From: Synergistales bacterium
Lineage (GTDB): Bacteria; Synergistota; Synergistia; Synergistales; Aminobacteriaceae
Direction of reading: 5' to 3'
NCBI GenBank assembly: GCA_025997955.1
Contig: BNVH01000036.1
Coordinates: 1-35,294 of the forward strand
Length of the DNA: 35,294 nt
Part shown: in pieces, positions 23,725 through 32,052 of the stretch
Layout: each line of letters opens with the position of its first letter
Numbering within the stretch: position 1 is the first letter of the stretch
Program-made: the position numbers and the translations under genes
Notes under the pieces: generated by a model
Databases searched by the model: none
What the model was told of the DNA's origin: nothing
The model's input: the letters and a program-made list of their open reading frames with translations, nothing else

Positions 23725-25070
23725 TTATGCCGCGCCACCTCAAAGCGCTCTAACTCGTAGCTGTCCGTCGGTTTGATGCCGCCCTTTCGCATCGCTATAC
23801 CGACTTGCTCGTCGATATCGTCCACGCCCTCCAAATTAGGCAGCAACAGGCCGCGCCTGATACCAGAGGTCACTATGACGCCGTACTTCTTCACGTCCAA
23901 TTGCGACTTGTCTCCAATTGGCTCAGGGGCGTTCAGCACGTCAACGCTGTAAGTCAAATCACCGAGCTCGTCAGGCGTAATCGGCTCAAAACGCGGGTCC
24001 CTTGAACAAGCCGACACGCCGTTCTGGATTATCTCGCTCGCGATATTTTTACAAGTCGGAGCTATCGTGCCGATACAGCCGCGCAAATTCCCGTTCTTCT
24101 TGATTGACACAAAGACGCCCGCCTCACAGGTCAATATTTCGTGCGGTAGATCATTTGGAAGCGCAATCGTTTTGCCGGTTTTGACGTAATGTTCGACGTT
24201 TGCGCGGGCGAGTCTGACGTAGGCGTCCTCGCCTCGGCGCGCGTCTTGCAGCCGCGCGTTTTTGTCCGCCGTTATCAGCGGCAGCAAACTGTCGGTTGGC
24301 TCGTCCGCCGCGAAGCGAGCCGTCAAATAACCCACCCCGAAAGGCGCCTCGTAGTGCAAGCACTCCGACTTAACGCGCGACTCGTCAAACGCGCCGCACA
24401 TTATCATAAGCGAGCGCAAGCCGCACTCGGCGGCGCTCTCCGCTAAATCTGGGTCGATATTGAATATACGCCTAATATCGGACTGCTCTACGCAAGCGCG
24501 CACGTATCTGTCATGCGCTACGCCCTCTTCGGAAAAACCGTACTGTCCGCCGAGCTTGTGCGACATATCGCCCGAAGCGACAATCACGGCCTTGCGTCCA
24601 AGCGCGTGGATAGCCTGTTTTATACACATTCCAAAGCGGTATTGAGTGATAAAGGGCAACATCGACAGCGACACGCGCACTATTGTTTTGCACTTGATGA
24701 AATAGAGCGGCGTCATGACGCCGTGGTCGAGCGCCTTGTCTTTTTCGCCGCCAAAACCCGCCGGTATGCCGCAATGAACCGCAAACTCCGCTATCCTATC
24801 GGCCAACTCGCTGTCGTATGTCACGTCAAACCTCACCTGCGGACAGTTGAAGCGCGCGAAGCTCCCACTTGCCGATTCGCCGGGCGATATGTGAAAATAG
24901 TCCGCGTACAGAACGCTGTGCGGCGAAATTATAACCGCCACATCGGGGTCATACTCAGCGACCTCCGCGCCGATTTGGTCATAAGCGGCTCTCGTCCCCG
25001 GAATTTCCGTTCCGTCGCCCACGCCTCTCACAATCAGCGGCGGATGCGGTACAAGATAGCCTTTTAGCAT
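23721..25070 (-). CDS. amrA: LigB/Memo-like dioxygenase-fold domain fused to AMMECR1
   Basis: This is a 449-residue two-domain protein. Residues 1 to about 260 resemble class III extradiol dioxygenase/Memo folds (LVPHPPLIVRG, IISPHSVLYADYF, VASGDMSHKL, with metal-ligand-type histidines). Residues about 270-449 are AMMECR1 with its hallmark LRGCIG hexapeptide, plus SACSRDPRFEPITPDEL. In many genomes these are separate AmmeMemoRadiSam A and B genes; here they form one chain coupled to amrS by ATGA. ATG 25070 with GAGGTG six bases upstream is better than GTG 25079. Its first 14 codons and ribosome binding site lie in the 60-bp repeat that recurs at 33572. Confidence 0.92.
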   Translation of the reverse strand: MLKGYLVPHPPLIVRGVGDGTEIPGTRAAYDQIGAEVAEYDPDVAVIISPHSVLYADYFHISPGESASGSFARFNCPQVRFDVTYDSELADRIAEFAVHCGIPAGFGGEKDKALDHGVMTPLYFIKCKTIVRVSLSMLPFITQYRFGMCIKQAIHALGRKAVIVASGDMSHKLGGQYGFSEEGVAHDRYVRACVEQSDIRRIFNIDPDLAESAAECGLRSLMIMCGAFDESRVKSECLHYEAPFGVGYLTARFAADEPTDSLLPLITADKNARLQDARRGEDAYVRLARANVEHYVKTGKTIALPNDLPHEILTCEAGVFVSIKKNGNLRGCIGTIAPTCKNIASEIIQNGVSACSRDPRFEPITPDELGDLTYSVDVLNAPEPIGDKSQLDVKKYGVIVTSGIRRGLLLPNLEGVDDIDEQVGIAMRKGGIKPTDSYELERFEVARHK

Positions 25071-25088
25071 AGGTTTCACCTCGTTAAG
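25029..25088 (+). repeat. 60-bp direct repeat, left copy (start of the amrA-like gene)
   Basis: This stretch covers the first 14 codons of the amrA-like gene, its ribosome binding site and a few upstream bases. It is identical over 60 bases to 33572-33631, in the same orientation. The repeats bound the accessory segment 25089-33571. Confidence 0.95.
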
Positions 25089-25147
25089 TGCAGATTAATT
25101 GATTGATTATAACCCCTATGTCAACCAGAACTTAGCGAGCGTTTGGG

Positions 25148-25753
25148 TTATGTTTTTAGTCCCTGTATAAGCAAATTGATAAGCGATAGCTCCATCTCTG
25201 ACAGATTATTTTCGCCGGAAGTAATCAGCCATTCATAAATAGCCCCGCGTATGGAATATACAAGAATATTCATTATCTCATGGGGTGATATATCGGAACG
25301 AAATTCGCCGCGTTGCTGGCCCTCTTCAACAATCGTCTTTATGCAATTGTAAAGAGGCCGCCTCTCATCGATAATATAGCCAGGGCGGTTATCATGGCTG
25401 AGTTCTGCCGCATAAATGATTTGTTGAACCTCAAACCCTTTTTCCCTCATTACATGATCTCCGATAAATTTAACAAACTGCCGTAATTTTTCAGTGCTCG
25501 ACATTTCTTTCGGCAGAGCCTCAAAAAAAGCAAACTGCGCGCAGTCGGTTTTTTGGGACTGTTTAATAATAATGTCGTGTTTAGAAGCAAAATGTGTATA
25601 AAACGCTCCTTTAGAGACATTGCATTGCGCGCAGATTTCATTCACGGTTACCGCGTTGTATCCTTTTTTGGAGAAAAGAGAAATAGCTTTTTTATATAAT
25701 TGTTGTTTGGTTTTAAGGGCTTGCTCTTTGCGTTGTGTCAAACGTTCTCCCAT
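25148..25753 (-). CDS. TetR/AcrR-family transcriptional regulator
   Basis: This is a 201-residue repressor-type protein. The N-terminal helix-turn-helix is clear: AISLFSKKGYNAVTVNEICA then QCNVSKGAFYTHFASKHDII (about residues 23-62). The C-terminal ligand/dimer domain is all-helical. It is divergent from the CoA-transferase operon across 280 bp and therefore most likely represses that operon and itself, with an acid or acyl-CoA as a plausible ligand (inference). The amrA-like gene lies 77 bp downstream on the same strand, so some read-through is possible. The start is preceded by a weak ribosome binding site. Confidence 0.92.
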   Translation of the reverse strand: MGERLTQRKEQALKTKQQLYKKAISLFSKKGYNAVTVNEICAQCNVSKGAFYTHFASKHDIIIKQSQKTDCAQFAFFEALPKEMSSTEKLRQFVKFIGDHVMREKGFEVQQIIYAAELSHDNRPGYIIDERRPLYNCIKTIVEEGQQRGEFRSDISPHEIMNILVYSIRGAIYEWLITSGENNLSEMELSLINLLIQGLKT

Positions 25754-25853
25754 TGTTAAATATGCCTCACAATCATTTTGAATCCTAAATTGTTCAAAGA
25801 CTATTTTATCATCTGTAGCCCATTTGACTATTGTAAACTATTAATGTTTTTAA

Positions 25854-25881
25854 TTGACTCTTTATTTTTTCCTGTTATACT
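25854..25881 (+). promoter_or_regulatory. Sigma-70-type promoter of the CoA-transferase operon
   Basis: TTGACT (25854-25859) and TATACT (25876-25881) are separated by 16 bp, with a T-rich spacer. A second TTGACT lies 30 bp upstream (25824). The site is about 150 bp before the CoA-transferase start, leaving a long leader. That leader contains a short tandem duplication around 25965-25985. The TetR operator probably lies in this interval, but I could not pick a convincing palindrome. Confidence 0.6.
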
Positions 25882-26033
25882 GACACACATACCAAAGTCA
25901 GATACCGAGTATGTTATAAGAATCAGGAGTCCCACTTGCTTAATTAGACTGTAGTAGATGATGCTCTTAGTCGCATCTTAGTCGCGTAAATGGGAGATGT
26001 TGACGACCCGTCATTGCATGAGGAGGAGTGTGT

Positions 26034-27212
26034 ATGGGCGCGTTAGAAAATATACGCATTTTGGATTTGTCAACAATGCTTTCCGGGCCGTTTGGAGCCA
26101 TGATGCTTGCGGATTTAGGGGCCGAGGTCATCAAGATTGAGACGCCGGATGGCGATGGCACAAGAAATTTTCCGCCTCATATCCATAAGGGAACCAGCAT
26201 GTATTTTATGGCGTATAACCGCAACAAAAAAAGCGTTGTTATCAACCTCAAGGACGCGGAGGGAAAGAAAGTCTTTTATGATTTAGTAAAACAGGCCGAT
26301 ATTGTGTGGGACAACTTCCGTCCCGGCATTAGAGAAAAACTTGGCATCGATTACAAGACTTTGCGACAGCTCAACCCCAAAATTATTTGCGCTTCCATTA
26401 CGGGTTTTGGAAACGGAAACCAATATGGTAACCGCCCGTCTTATGATTTGTGTGTTCAAGCTATTAGCGGTGTACTCAGCATGACTGGCGAGCCGGGGCG
26501 TTCACCTGTCAAGCTGGGGGTTCCGATGGCCGATTTAGGCGGCGGATGGTACTGTGTGGTTGGCGTGCTTGCGGCGCTGCTTGAGCGAGCGCGCACAGGC
26601 GAGGGCCAAGAAGTGGATATCTCCATGCTGGACAGTCTTACCTCCCTCCACGGTTACGAAGCGGTCTATTATCTTTATTCAGGCATCGTACCGGAACCGC
26701 TTGGCACTAGCCATAGAAACAACGTGCCTTATCAGATATTCAAGACAAAAGATATATATATAGCTATCGTTGTAGCGTTGGATAAGTTCTGGACAGCTCT
26801 TTGCAAAGCTTTGGATATCTCGGAGCATACGCGGCAAAAATACGCAACGATTCAGCTTCGATACGATCATCGCGACGAGGTTATCGCGCTCCTAGAAGAA
26901 ATATTTCCAACCAAAACAGCAAGCGAGTGGCTAAATCGCCTCGACGCTGAAGGCGTCCCTTGCGGAGCGGTTAATCCTATGGATCGCGCGTTAGAAGAAC
27001 CGGCCCTATTGCAGCGCAATATGATTGTGGATGTGGAGCATAAGGGCGATACCATACGGCTTTTAGGTAATCCCGTCAAACTGAGTAATAGTAGCGAGCG
27101 GTATAAATGTCCGCCGGAATTGGGGCAGGACACAGACGATGTGCTGCGGGAAGTGTTGCGTTATTCTGATGACGACATATCTAAGCTGAAAAATATTGGC
27201 GCTATCAATTAA
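26034..27212 (+). CDS. Family III CoA transferase (CaiB/BaiF type)
   Basis: This 392-residue enzyme would move CoA from a donor acyl-CoA to a free carboxylic acid. It shows the family start (LENIRILDLSTMLSGPFGAM), LADLGAEVIKIE, NRNKKSV, and the catalytic aspartate D167 in GVPMADLGGGWY, which forms the mixed anhydride in formyl-CoA and carnitine CoA transferases. Length is normal. AGGAGG lies seven bases before ATG 26034; a GTG at 26028 is less likely. It is first in an operon with a symporter, a DUF35 protein and a thiolase, so it probably activates the imported acid. The substrate is unknown. Confidence 0.93.
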   Translation: MGALENIRILDLSTMLSGPFGAMMLADLGAEVIKIETPDGDGTRNFPPHIHKGTSMYFMAYNRNKKSVVINLKDAEGKKVFYDLVKQADIVWDNFRPGIREKLGIDYKTLRQLNPKIICASITGFGNGNQYGNRPSYDLCVQAISGVLSMTGEPGRSPVKLGVPMADLGGGWYCVVGVLAALLERARTGEGQEVDISMLDSLTSLHGYEAVYYLYSGIVPEPLGTSHRNNVPYQIFKTKDIYIAIVVALDKFWTALCKALDISEHTRQKYATIQLRYDHRDEVIALLEEIFPTKTASEWLNRLDAEGVPCGAVNPMDRALEEPALLQRNMIVDVEHKGDTIRLLGNPVKLSNSSERYKCPPELGQDTDDVLREVLRYSDDDISKLKNIGAIN

Positions 27213-27261
27213 ATCACTATACAGCCAAAACTAAATATAGAGAAGAAAGGAGGATAACATC

Positions 27262-27501
27262 ATGGACAAGAAGACCAAGAGAACGCTTCTTCATTGGATT
27301 ATGCTCCCGTATTGTTTGTATTGCCTTTCCCCTTATTTTATTTCCGCTCTGAACCAAATCGAACCTAAGTTACTTGGTTTCCCCTTTACCGTTTGGCCCT
27401 TTTTACTTATTGTAGTAATCTGTTGTTTTTACCTTAACTATATGTCCAAAGTATATTGGGACAGTTATGACCCACAGCCGGAAAATGACGACAAGAAATA
27501 G
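27262..27501 (+). CDS. Small membrane protein, DUF3311-like symporter partner
   Basis: This is a 79-residue protein with two hydrophobic helices (about 10-30 and 43-65) around an IEPKLLGFPFTVWPF loop, and a short acidic/basic cytoplasmic tail. The P-Y/P-F pattern before the first loop and the 'GFPF.VWPF' entry to helix 2 fit DUF3311 proteins. These are usually encoded just upstream of SSS-family symporters, and here the symporter follows after 72 bp. It may be an accessory subunit. A strong AAAGGAGG motif precedes ATG. Confidence 0.75.
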   Translation: MDKKTKRTLLHWIMLPYCLYCLSPYFISALNQIEPKLLGFPFTVWPFLLIVVICCFYLNYMSKVYWDSYDPQPENDDKK

Positions 27502-27573
27502 TAGGGCGCGGTCAATTTGCGGTATTAAGAGGTTTTATTGGCGATTGCGCGGAGAAAGGAGAATATATTTACA

Positions 27574-29076
27574 GTGAATACGCATTTTGTTGTAAGCATG
27601 GCGGCTATCGTTTTTTACACGGCGTTCTGTCTTTATATAGGGCTTGGAGTTGGTTATAACAAACAGACCGTATCGACCTCGCGTGGGTTTTTTATCGGCA
27701 GCGGTGAGGGATTTGTGATTTTGTATATGACAACCGCCGCAACCTGGTTTTCCACGTGGGTCTTTCTGGGGGCGGCGGGTTCTTTTTATCGTTTTGGTAT
27801 AGGCTGGATCTGCGCGGTCACGTGGCAGATGTGCATTATGTTCCTGATGGGCACTTTCGGCCCCAAGGTCTGGCGCATAGGCCAATCATACAATTATACA
27901 ACTCCCGCCGAGCTTTTGGCCGGCTATTATAAAAGCGAACCTCTGCGCTATACGGTGGGCGGCGCGCAGTTGGCTTTCTGTGTTCCGCATCTGATGGCGC
28001 AGTCAACCGGCGTGGGCCTCGCTGTTACCACGCTGACAAATGGTATAATTCCCTTCTGGGCGGGTTGCGTATACGCGGCTGTAGTGGTTGGCATATACGT
28101 ATTTTGGGGAGGTTTCAAATCTCAGGCTTGGGTAGATACAGTGCAGGGGTTCATGTTCATTACTATTATCTGGGGCAGCGTATTCATTATGCTTTCGCAG
28201 CAAGAAGTCGGCGGGTTGACAGGCCTGTTTGCCGGAGTCGAAGCCGCTAACGAAAGGCTATTGCATTATTTACCCCAAGGTTGGACTTGGCAGAATTACC
28301 TTTCTTTTTCGCTTATTCAGGTTTTTGCCGGCTTCTTTGGCCCTCATATCTGGCAGAGAATGTACGCCGCCAAAAGTGGTCGCGTCATCCAGAAAATGTC
28401 CGGCTCCCTCGGGCCGCTTTACAGCTTTGTTGTTATGTTCCCCGTCATGCTTGTGGGGCTGGCGGGCGTAGTGCTTAAAATTGATGTGGCCAACGCCGAT
28501 AACCTGTTTGTTACGGCCATGAATCTTTTGCGCCCCTACTGGGCTATCCTTTGCCTTGTAGGGATTTTGGCCGCCGGCATGAGCTCTCTATCCTCAATAT
28601 TGGTTTCTTGCGCGTCAATACTGTCAGTGGACTTTATACAGCGCATCAAGCCGAACATGGAAGCCAAAACATTGCGCAACTTGGCCCGCGGCATTGTCGT
28701 CGGTATGGTGTTTATGGCTATCGTGCTGGCAATGATGGAAATCCGCGCAATAGTATTCATCATGAACCTCTCCGCATCAGGTTTTTGTCAGACTTTCTGG
28801 CCGACGCTTGGCGTCTTTTTCTGGAAGCGAGCGACGAAACACGGCGCGTTTTGGGGTTTTGCGGCTGGTATTGGAGTCTCCGCCGCTTTTACAGCTACAG
28901 GATATTCTCCGATAGGTCTTATGGCCGGAGTGTGGGGATTTATAGCTAACGGCGTAATCTTTGTGCTGTTAAGCCTTATGACGCAGCCTAAGCCCGCGAG
29001 CGAGCGGGCGGAATACTTAGCCCCGCTTGTCAAAAACAGGACGCTGAAGGATTTTGTCGGAATCACTGAGATTTAG
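27574..29076 (+). CDS. Sodium:solute symporter (SSS family) of the acid-utilisation operon
   Basis: This 500-residue protein with about 13 transmembrane segments fits the SSS family: SRGFFIGSGEGFVILYMTTA near the N-terminus, then ATWFSTWVFLGAAGSFYRFG, GGFKSQAWVDTVQGF, and ILAAGMSSLSSILVSCASIL with the small/Ser-rich Na+-site helix. It likely imports the carboxylate handled by the neighbouring CoA transferase. The frame opens at TTG 27538, but GTG 27574, twelve bases after AAAGGAG, starts nearer the first helix and is preferred. ATG 27598 is a third option. It differs clearly from the symporter at 2587. The substrate is unknown. Confidence 0.9.
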   Translation: MNTHFVVSMAAIVFYTAFCLYIGLGVGYNKQTVSTSRGFFIGSGEGFVILYMTTAATWFSTWVFLGAAGSFYRFGIGWICAVTWQMCIMFLMGTFGPKVWRIGQSYNYTTPAELLAGYYKSEPLRYTVGGAQLAFCVPHLMAQSTGVGLAVTTLTNGIIPFWAGCVYAAVVVGIYVFWGGFKSQAWVDTVQGFMFITIIWGSVFIMLSQQEVGGLTGLFAGVEAANERLLHYLPQGWTWQNYLSFSLIQVFAGFFGPHIWQRMYAAKSGRVIQKMSGSLGPLYSFVVMFPVMLVGLAGVVLKIDVANADNLFVTAMNLLRPYWAILCLVGILAAGMSSLSSILVSCASILSVDFIQRIKPNMEAKTLRNLARGIVVGMVFMAIVLAMMEIRAIVFIMNLSASGFCQTFWPTLGVFFWKRATKHGAFWGFAAGIGVSAAFTATGYSPIGLMAGVWGFIANGVIFVLLSLMTQPKPASERAEYLAPLVKNRTLKDFVGITEI

Positions 29077-29099
29077 GATAGCGTTTACGGGAGGTTGCA

Positions 29100-29534
29100 A
29101 TGAGCATAGTGAAACTAAGTGACAACCAAAAACTCTTCAAAGAAGGCATCATCGTATTTCCTGAAGCGGGTGAGCCATATATCGCCGGCAGCCGGTGTCG
29201 CAAATGCGGGAAGCTGCACTATCCGGCCAGGCCTCTTTGCACTGAGTGCTACAGCGAGGATTTGGAGCCCGCGGCTCTTAGCAGAGAAGGAACCATTTAC
29301 AGTATGACCTATGTAAATCTTGGAGTGAATGGCTTCAAGACCCCCTATATCCTCGCATGGGTGGATTTGGACGAGTCTCGCCTCGCGGCTCAGATTGATT
29401 GGGACCCGGAGAGAATAGGCGAGCTGAAACATGGCCAGAAGGTACGTGTTGTTGCGGACGTTTTACGCGTAGACGCCAACGGCACGGAGATAGTAGGCTA
29501 TAAATTTCAGCCGGTGTTTGCGGAGGTGAAGTAG
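29100..29534 (+). CDS. Zn-ribbon/OB-fold protein (DUF35 family), thiolase partner
   Basis: This is a 144-residue protein. The N-terminal rubredoxin-like zinc ribbon has C33-x2-C36 and C47-x2-C50 (CRKCGKLHYPARPLCTEC), followed by an OB-fold (EGTIYSMTYVNLG ... GQKVRVVADVLRV). DUF35 proteins bind thiolase-like enzymes; known examples are the partner of archaeal acetoacetyl-CoA thiolase/HMG-CoA synthase and ChsH2 with the Ltp2 lyase. The gene directly precedes the thiolase with a 3-bp gap. GGGAGG stands before ATG. A role in channelling or scaffolding acyl-CoA is inferred from those relatives. Confidence 0.92.
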   Translation: MSIVKLSDNQKLFKEGIIVFPEAGEPYIAGSRCRKCGKLHYPARPLCTECYSEDLEPAALSREGTIYSMTYVNLGVNGFKTPYILAWVDLDESRLAAQIDWDPERIGELKHGQKVRVVADVLRVDANGTEIVGYKFQPVFAEVK

Positions 29535-29537
29535 AGA

Positions 29538-30713
29538 ATGCGTGAGGTTGTTGTTTTAGGCGTTGGCATGACAAAATTTGCCAAACACGTAAACCTCGGC
29601 TTAAAAGACCTGAGCCGCTCCGCTTGTTGGGACGCGTTTAAGGATTCGGGTGGGGTCAACCCTAAGGATATTGAGCTGGCCTATGTCGCCAATGCTATCG
29701 GAGGCATTATTACCGGACAGACGCTGGTCGGCGGGCAGGTGTTTTTACGAGAGGTAGGCATTCACTCTATCCCGATTATCAATGTGGAAGACGCCTGCGC
29801 CAGCGGTTCTGTCGCGGTTATGGAGAGCTATCACGCCATACGTTCCGGTCGCTGCGATATTGCACTGGCGCTCGGCGTTGAAAAAATGTACGCGGGCGAC
29901 ACCATGCTCACCACAACCGCTTTGGCAGGCGGGGGAGACGTTGAACTAGAGTTGGCCAACGGCGTTAATTTCCCGTCGCATTGGGCTCTGCGCGCAAAAA
30001 AGAGAATGGAGTTGTTTGGAACTACCCGTGAACATTTTGCCATGGTATCGGTCAAAAATCACAAAAACGGTTGTTACAACCATAGAGCGCAGTATCAGAA
30101 GGAGTGCACGATAGAACAGGTTATCAACTCTCGTATTATCGCCGATCCCATGACGCAGCTTTCCTGTTCGCCCATAGGAGACGGCGCGGCGGCGGTTATC
30201 CTTTGCGCCAAAGAGAAGGCCGGCAAATACAAAAGCAAACACGTAAGCGTAGCCGGGTTTGGAATTTCCACCGGTTCTTACAATGAACGCCGCGATATAA
30301 CGTTCAACGAAATTGAGCAGCGATGCGGTCTGGATTTGTACAAAAACGCGTCCATCGGTCCGGAGGATATAGATTTTGCCGAGGTGCACGATTGTTTTAC
30401 CATCGCGGAATTTATGCGCGTGGAGGGGTTAGGTCTTTATAAGCATGGCGAATACGACAGAGCTTTAGAACGCGGTGAGACCGAGATAGGAGGGAAACTG
30501 CCCATAAATCCAAGCGGTGGACTCCTTGCCAAAGGACATCCGGTTGCGGCAACGGGCGTGGCTCAGATATGCGAACTGGTATGGCAACTTCGCGGTGAAG
30601 CCGGCCAGCGTCAGGTCGAGGGCGCTAGAATTGGCATGGCGCACTGTTCCGGCGGCGGAATAGCGGGAGATGGCGCTGTTTCCGTGGCAAGTATCCTGAA
30701 GAAAGATTATTGA
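29538..30713 (+). CDS. Thiolase-superfamily acyltransferase (SCP2-type)
   Basis: This 391-residue enzyme is of the SCP2/lipid-transfer thiolase type. The active-site set is present: nucleophile C87 in NVEDACASGS, H284 in VHDCFT, H334 in GGLLAKGHPVAATG, and C370 in AHCSGGG. Since Cys87 is kept, it looks like a true thiolase (C-C cleavage or condensation with CoA) rather than an Ltp2-type retro-aldolase, which lacks that Cys. It is last in the operon, before a terminator. With the CoA transferase and DUF35 partner it suggests chain cleavage of an activated oxo-acid. The dehydrogenase and hydratase needed for a full beta-oxidation turn are not encoded here. Confidence 0.92.
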   Translation: MREVVVLGVGMTKFAKHVNLGLKDLSRSACWDAFKDSGGVNPKDIELAYVANAIGGIITGQTLVGGQVFLREVGIHSIPIINVEDACASGSVAVMESYHAIRSGRCDIALALGVEKMYAGDTMLTTTALAGGGDVELELANGVNFPSHWALRAKKRMELFGTTREHFAMVSVKNHKNGCYNHRAQYQKECTIEQVINSRIIADPMTQLSCSPIGDGAAAVILCAKEKAGKYKSKHVSVAGFGISTGSYNERRDITFNEIEQRCGLDLYKNASIGPEDIDFAEVHDCFTIAEFMRVEGLGLYKHGEYDRALERGETEIGGKLPINPSGGLLAKGHPVAATGVAQICELVWQLRGEAGQRQVEGARIGMAHCSGGGIAGDGAVSVASILKKDY

Positions 30714-30792
30714 GTATGGCAATCTACAAGATTTATCCACTTGACTGTGGGTTGATGATCAGGGAACGATAAAACCTCCACCTCCGTATCTA

Positions 30793-30828
30793 AAAAACTC
30801 GCTTCGCATAACAGCGAGGCGAGTTTTT
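30793..30828 (+). terminator. Terminator of the thiolase operon
   Basis: The outer stem AAAAACTCGC / GCGAGTTTTT (30793-30802 with 30819-30828) encloses an inner TCGC/GCGA pair and a short loop. It ends in a T run on the plus strand, and in a T run on the minus strand as well. It lies 80 bp after the thiolase stop. Confidence 0.88.
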
Positions 30829-31023
30829 ACGTTCGGTTTCTGTGGTAAAATCATTTAGGATAAATCGCCGCAACAAATTTGTAGTACCCAGAATAATCGT
30901 CATCATCGCTTGGCAAACTAAGTGAACGTTATTATTCGTGTTTCGCGTATTCATTTGTCTGGTACAACTATGATGAAGGAGAGAAGAATTTGTTTAGTAA
31001 TCTTTTTATAAGGGGGTTGCCTT
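30829..31023. other. AT-rich intergenic stretch before the DNA methyltransferase
   Basis: Between the thiolase stop and the methyltransferase start there are 310 bp. Apart from the terminator and the AAGGGGG ribosome binding site at its right end, I see no reading frame, RNA gene or strong repeat. A TTGGCA near 30909 with an AT-rich stretch downstream could be a weak promoter, but it is not convincing. Confidence 0.5.
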
Positions 31024-32016
31024 GTGATTGATACAATGTTGCAGGGGGATTCTCTTGAAATAATGAAATCCATTCCTGATAATTATGCTCATGCTATCAT
31101 CTCTGATATCCCTTACGGGATATCTTATGATGATTGGGATGTTCTTCACAACAATACAAACACTGCATTGGGAGGAATGTCCGCTGCCCAAGCTGAAGCA
31201 GGCGGGGTGTTTAAGCGTCGCGGGAAGCCTCTAAATGGATGGAGTAACGCTGACAAAAAAATACCGCTTGAATACCAAGAATGGTGTATGAAATGGGCTG
31301 CTGACTGGCTACGAGTTCTCAAACCCGGCGCATCGTGTTTTATCTTTGCGGGTCGCCGAAATGCTCATAGATGTATTGTCGCTCTTGAAGATAGCGGTTT
31401 TACATTTAAGGATATGCTCGCATGGGAAAAATCGACGGCGCCTCATCGTGCGCAAAGAGTATCTGAAATATACAAGCGCAGAGGCAATGATGAAGATGCC
31501 GAGAAATGGGCCGGGTGGCGTGTAGCAAATTTAAGGCCGCTGTTTGAGCCTATTTTGTGGTTCCAAAAGCCATATAGAATAGGAGGAACTCTGGCTGACA
31601 ACATACTTGATAATGATGTTGGAGCTTGGAATGAAGAAGCCTTGTTAGCGTATAACAAGAGTTGCCCTACACAAGATGACGTAGTTTTTTCAAATATTAT
31701 ACGTATTTCCGGAGATAAAAATGACCACGGGTTACATGAAGCTCAAAAGCCTTTAAAACTCATGGAATGTCTCATAGCCTTGGTTACATCACCAGGCGCC
31801 ATAGTGTTAGACCCATTTGCAGGCTCAGGAACAACTTGCGTAGCCGCAAAAAATCTTGGCAGGCATTATATTGGTATAGAAATAAATGAGAAGTATGTTG
31901 ATGTCTCCAAGAAACGGTTAGCCGAACCTATTCAACAACAGTTGCAAATAGCTAATTTATTTGTAAAGAGTAGTGTTCCAATAATGTCGCCAATGCAGAT
32001 GACATTTGATGAATAA
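31024..32016 (+). CDS. Beta-class site-specific DNA methyltransferase (N4-C or N6-A)
   Basis: This 330-residue enzyme would methylate an exocyclic amino group in DNA. Motif IV comes first (SDIPYG, D28-I-P-Y31, a variant of DPPY/SPPY) and the SAM-binding motif I last (VLDPFAGSGTT, D263), preceded by HEAQKPLKLMECLI. This order defines the beta class. GTG start with AAGGGGG seven bases upstream. No intact restriction enzyme lies next to it, so it is an orphan or the survivor of a restriction-modification pair. Its base composition is AT-richer than the flanking nitrilase gene, which suggests transfer. Target sequence and base cannot be read from the sequence. Confidence 0.92.
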   Translation: MIDTMLQGDSLEIMKSIPDNYAHAIISDIPYGISYDDWDVLHNNTNTALGGMSAAQAEAGGVFKRRGKPLNGWSNADKKIPLEYQEWCMKWAADWLRVLKPGASCFIFAGRRNAHRCIVALEDSGFTFKDMLAWEKSTAPHRAQRVSEIYKRRGNDEDAEKWAGWRVANLRPLFEPILWFQKPYRIGGTLADNILDNDVGAWNEEALLAYNKSCPTQDDVVFSNIIRISGDKNDHGLHEAQKPLKLMECLIALVTSPGAIVLDPFAGSGTTCVAAKNLGRHYIGIEINEKYVDVSKKRLAEPIQQQLQIANLFVKSSVPIMSPMQMTFDE

Positions 32017-32052
32017 GGGACAAAAAATTTAACTTAAAGGGGTGTTTTCGCC

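Noticed and set aside
24513..25067. A 184-codon plus-strand frame opposite the amrA-like gene
   Set aside because: It is antisense to the metal-site motifs of the dioxygenase-fold domain and has no ribosome binding site or family match.
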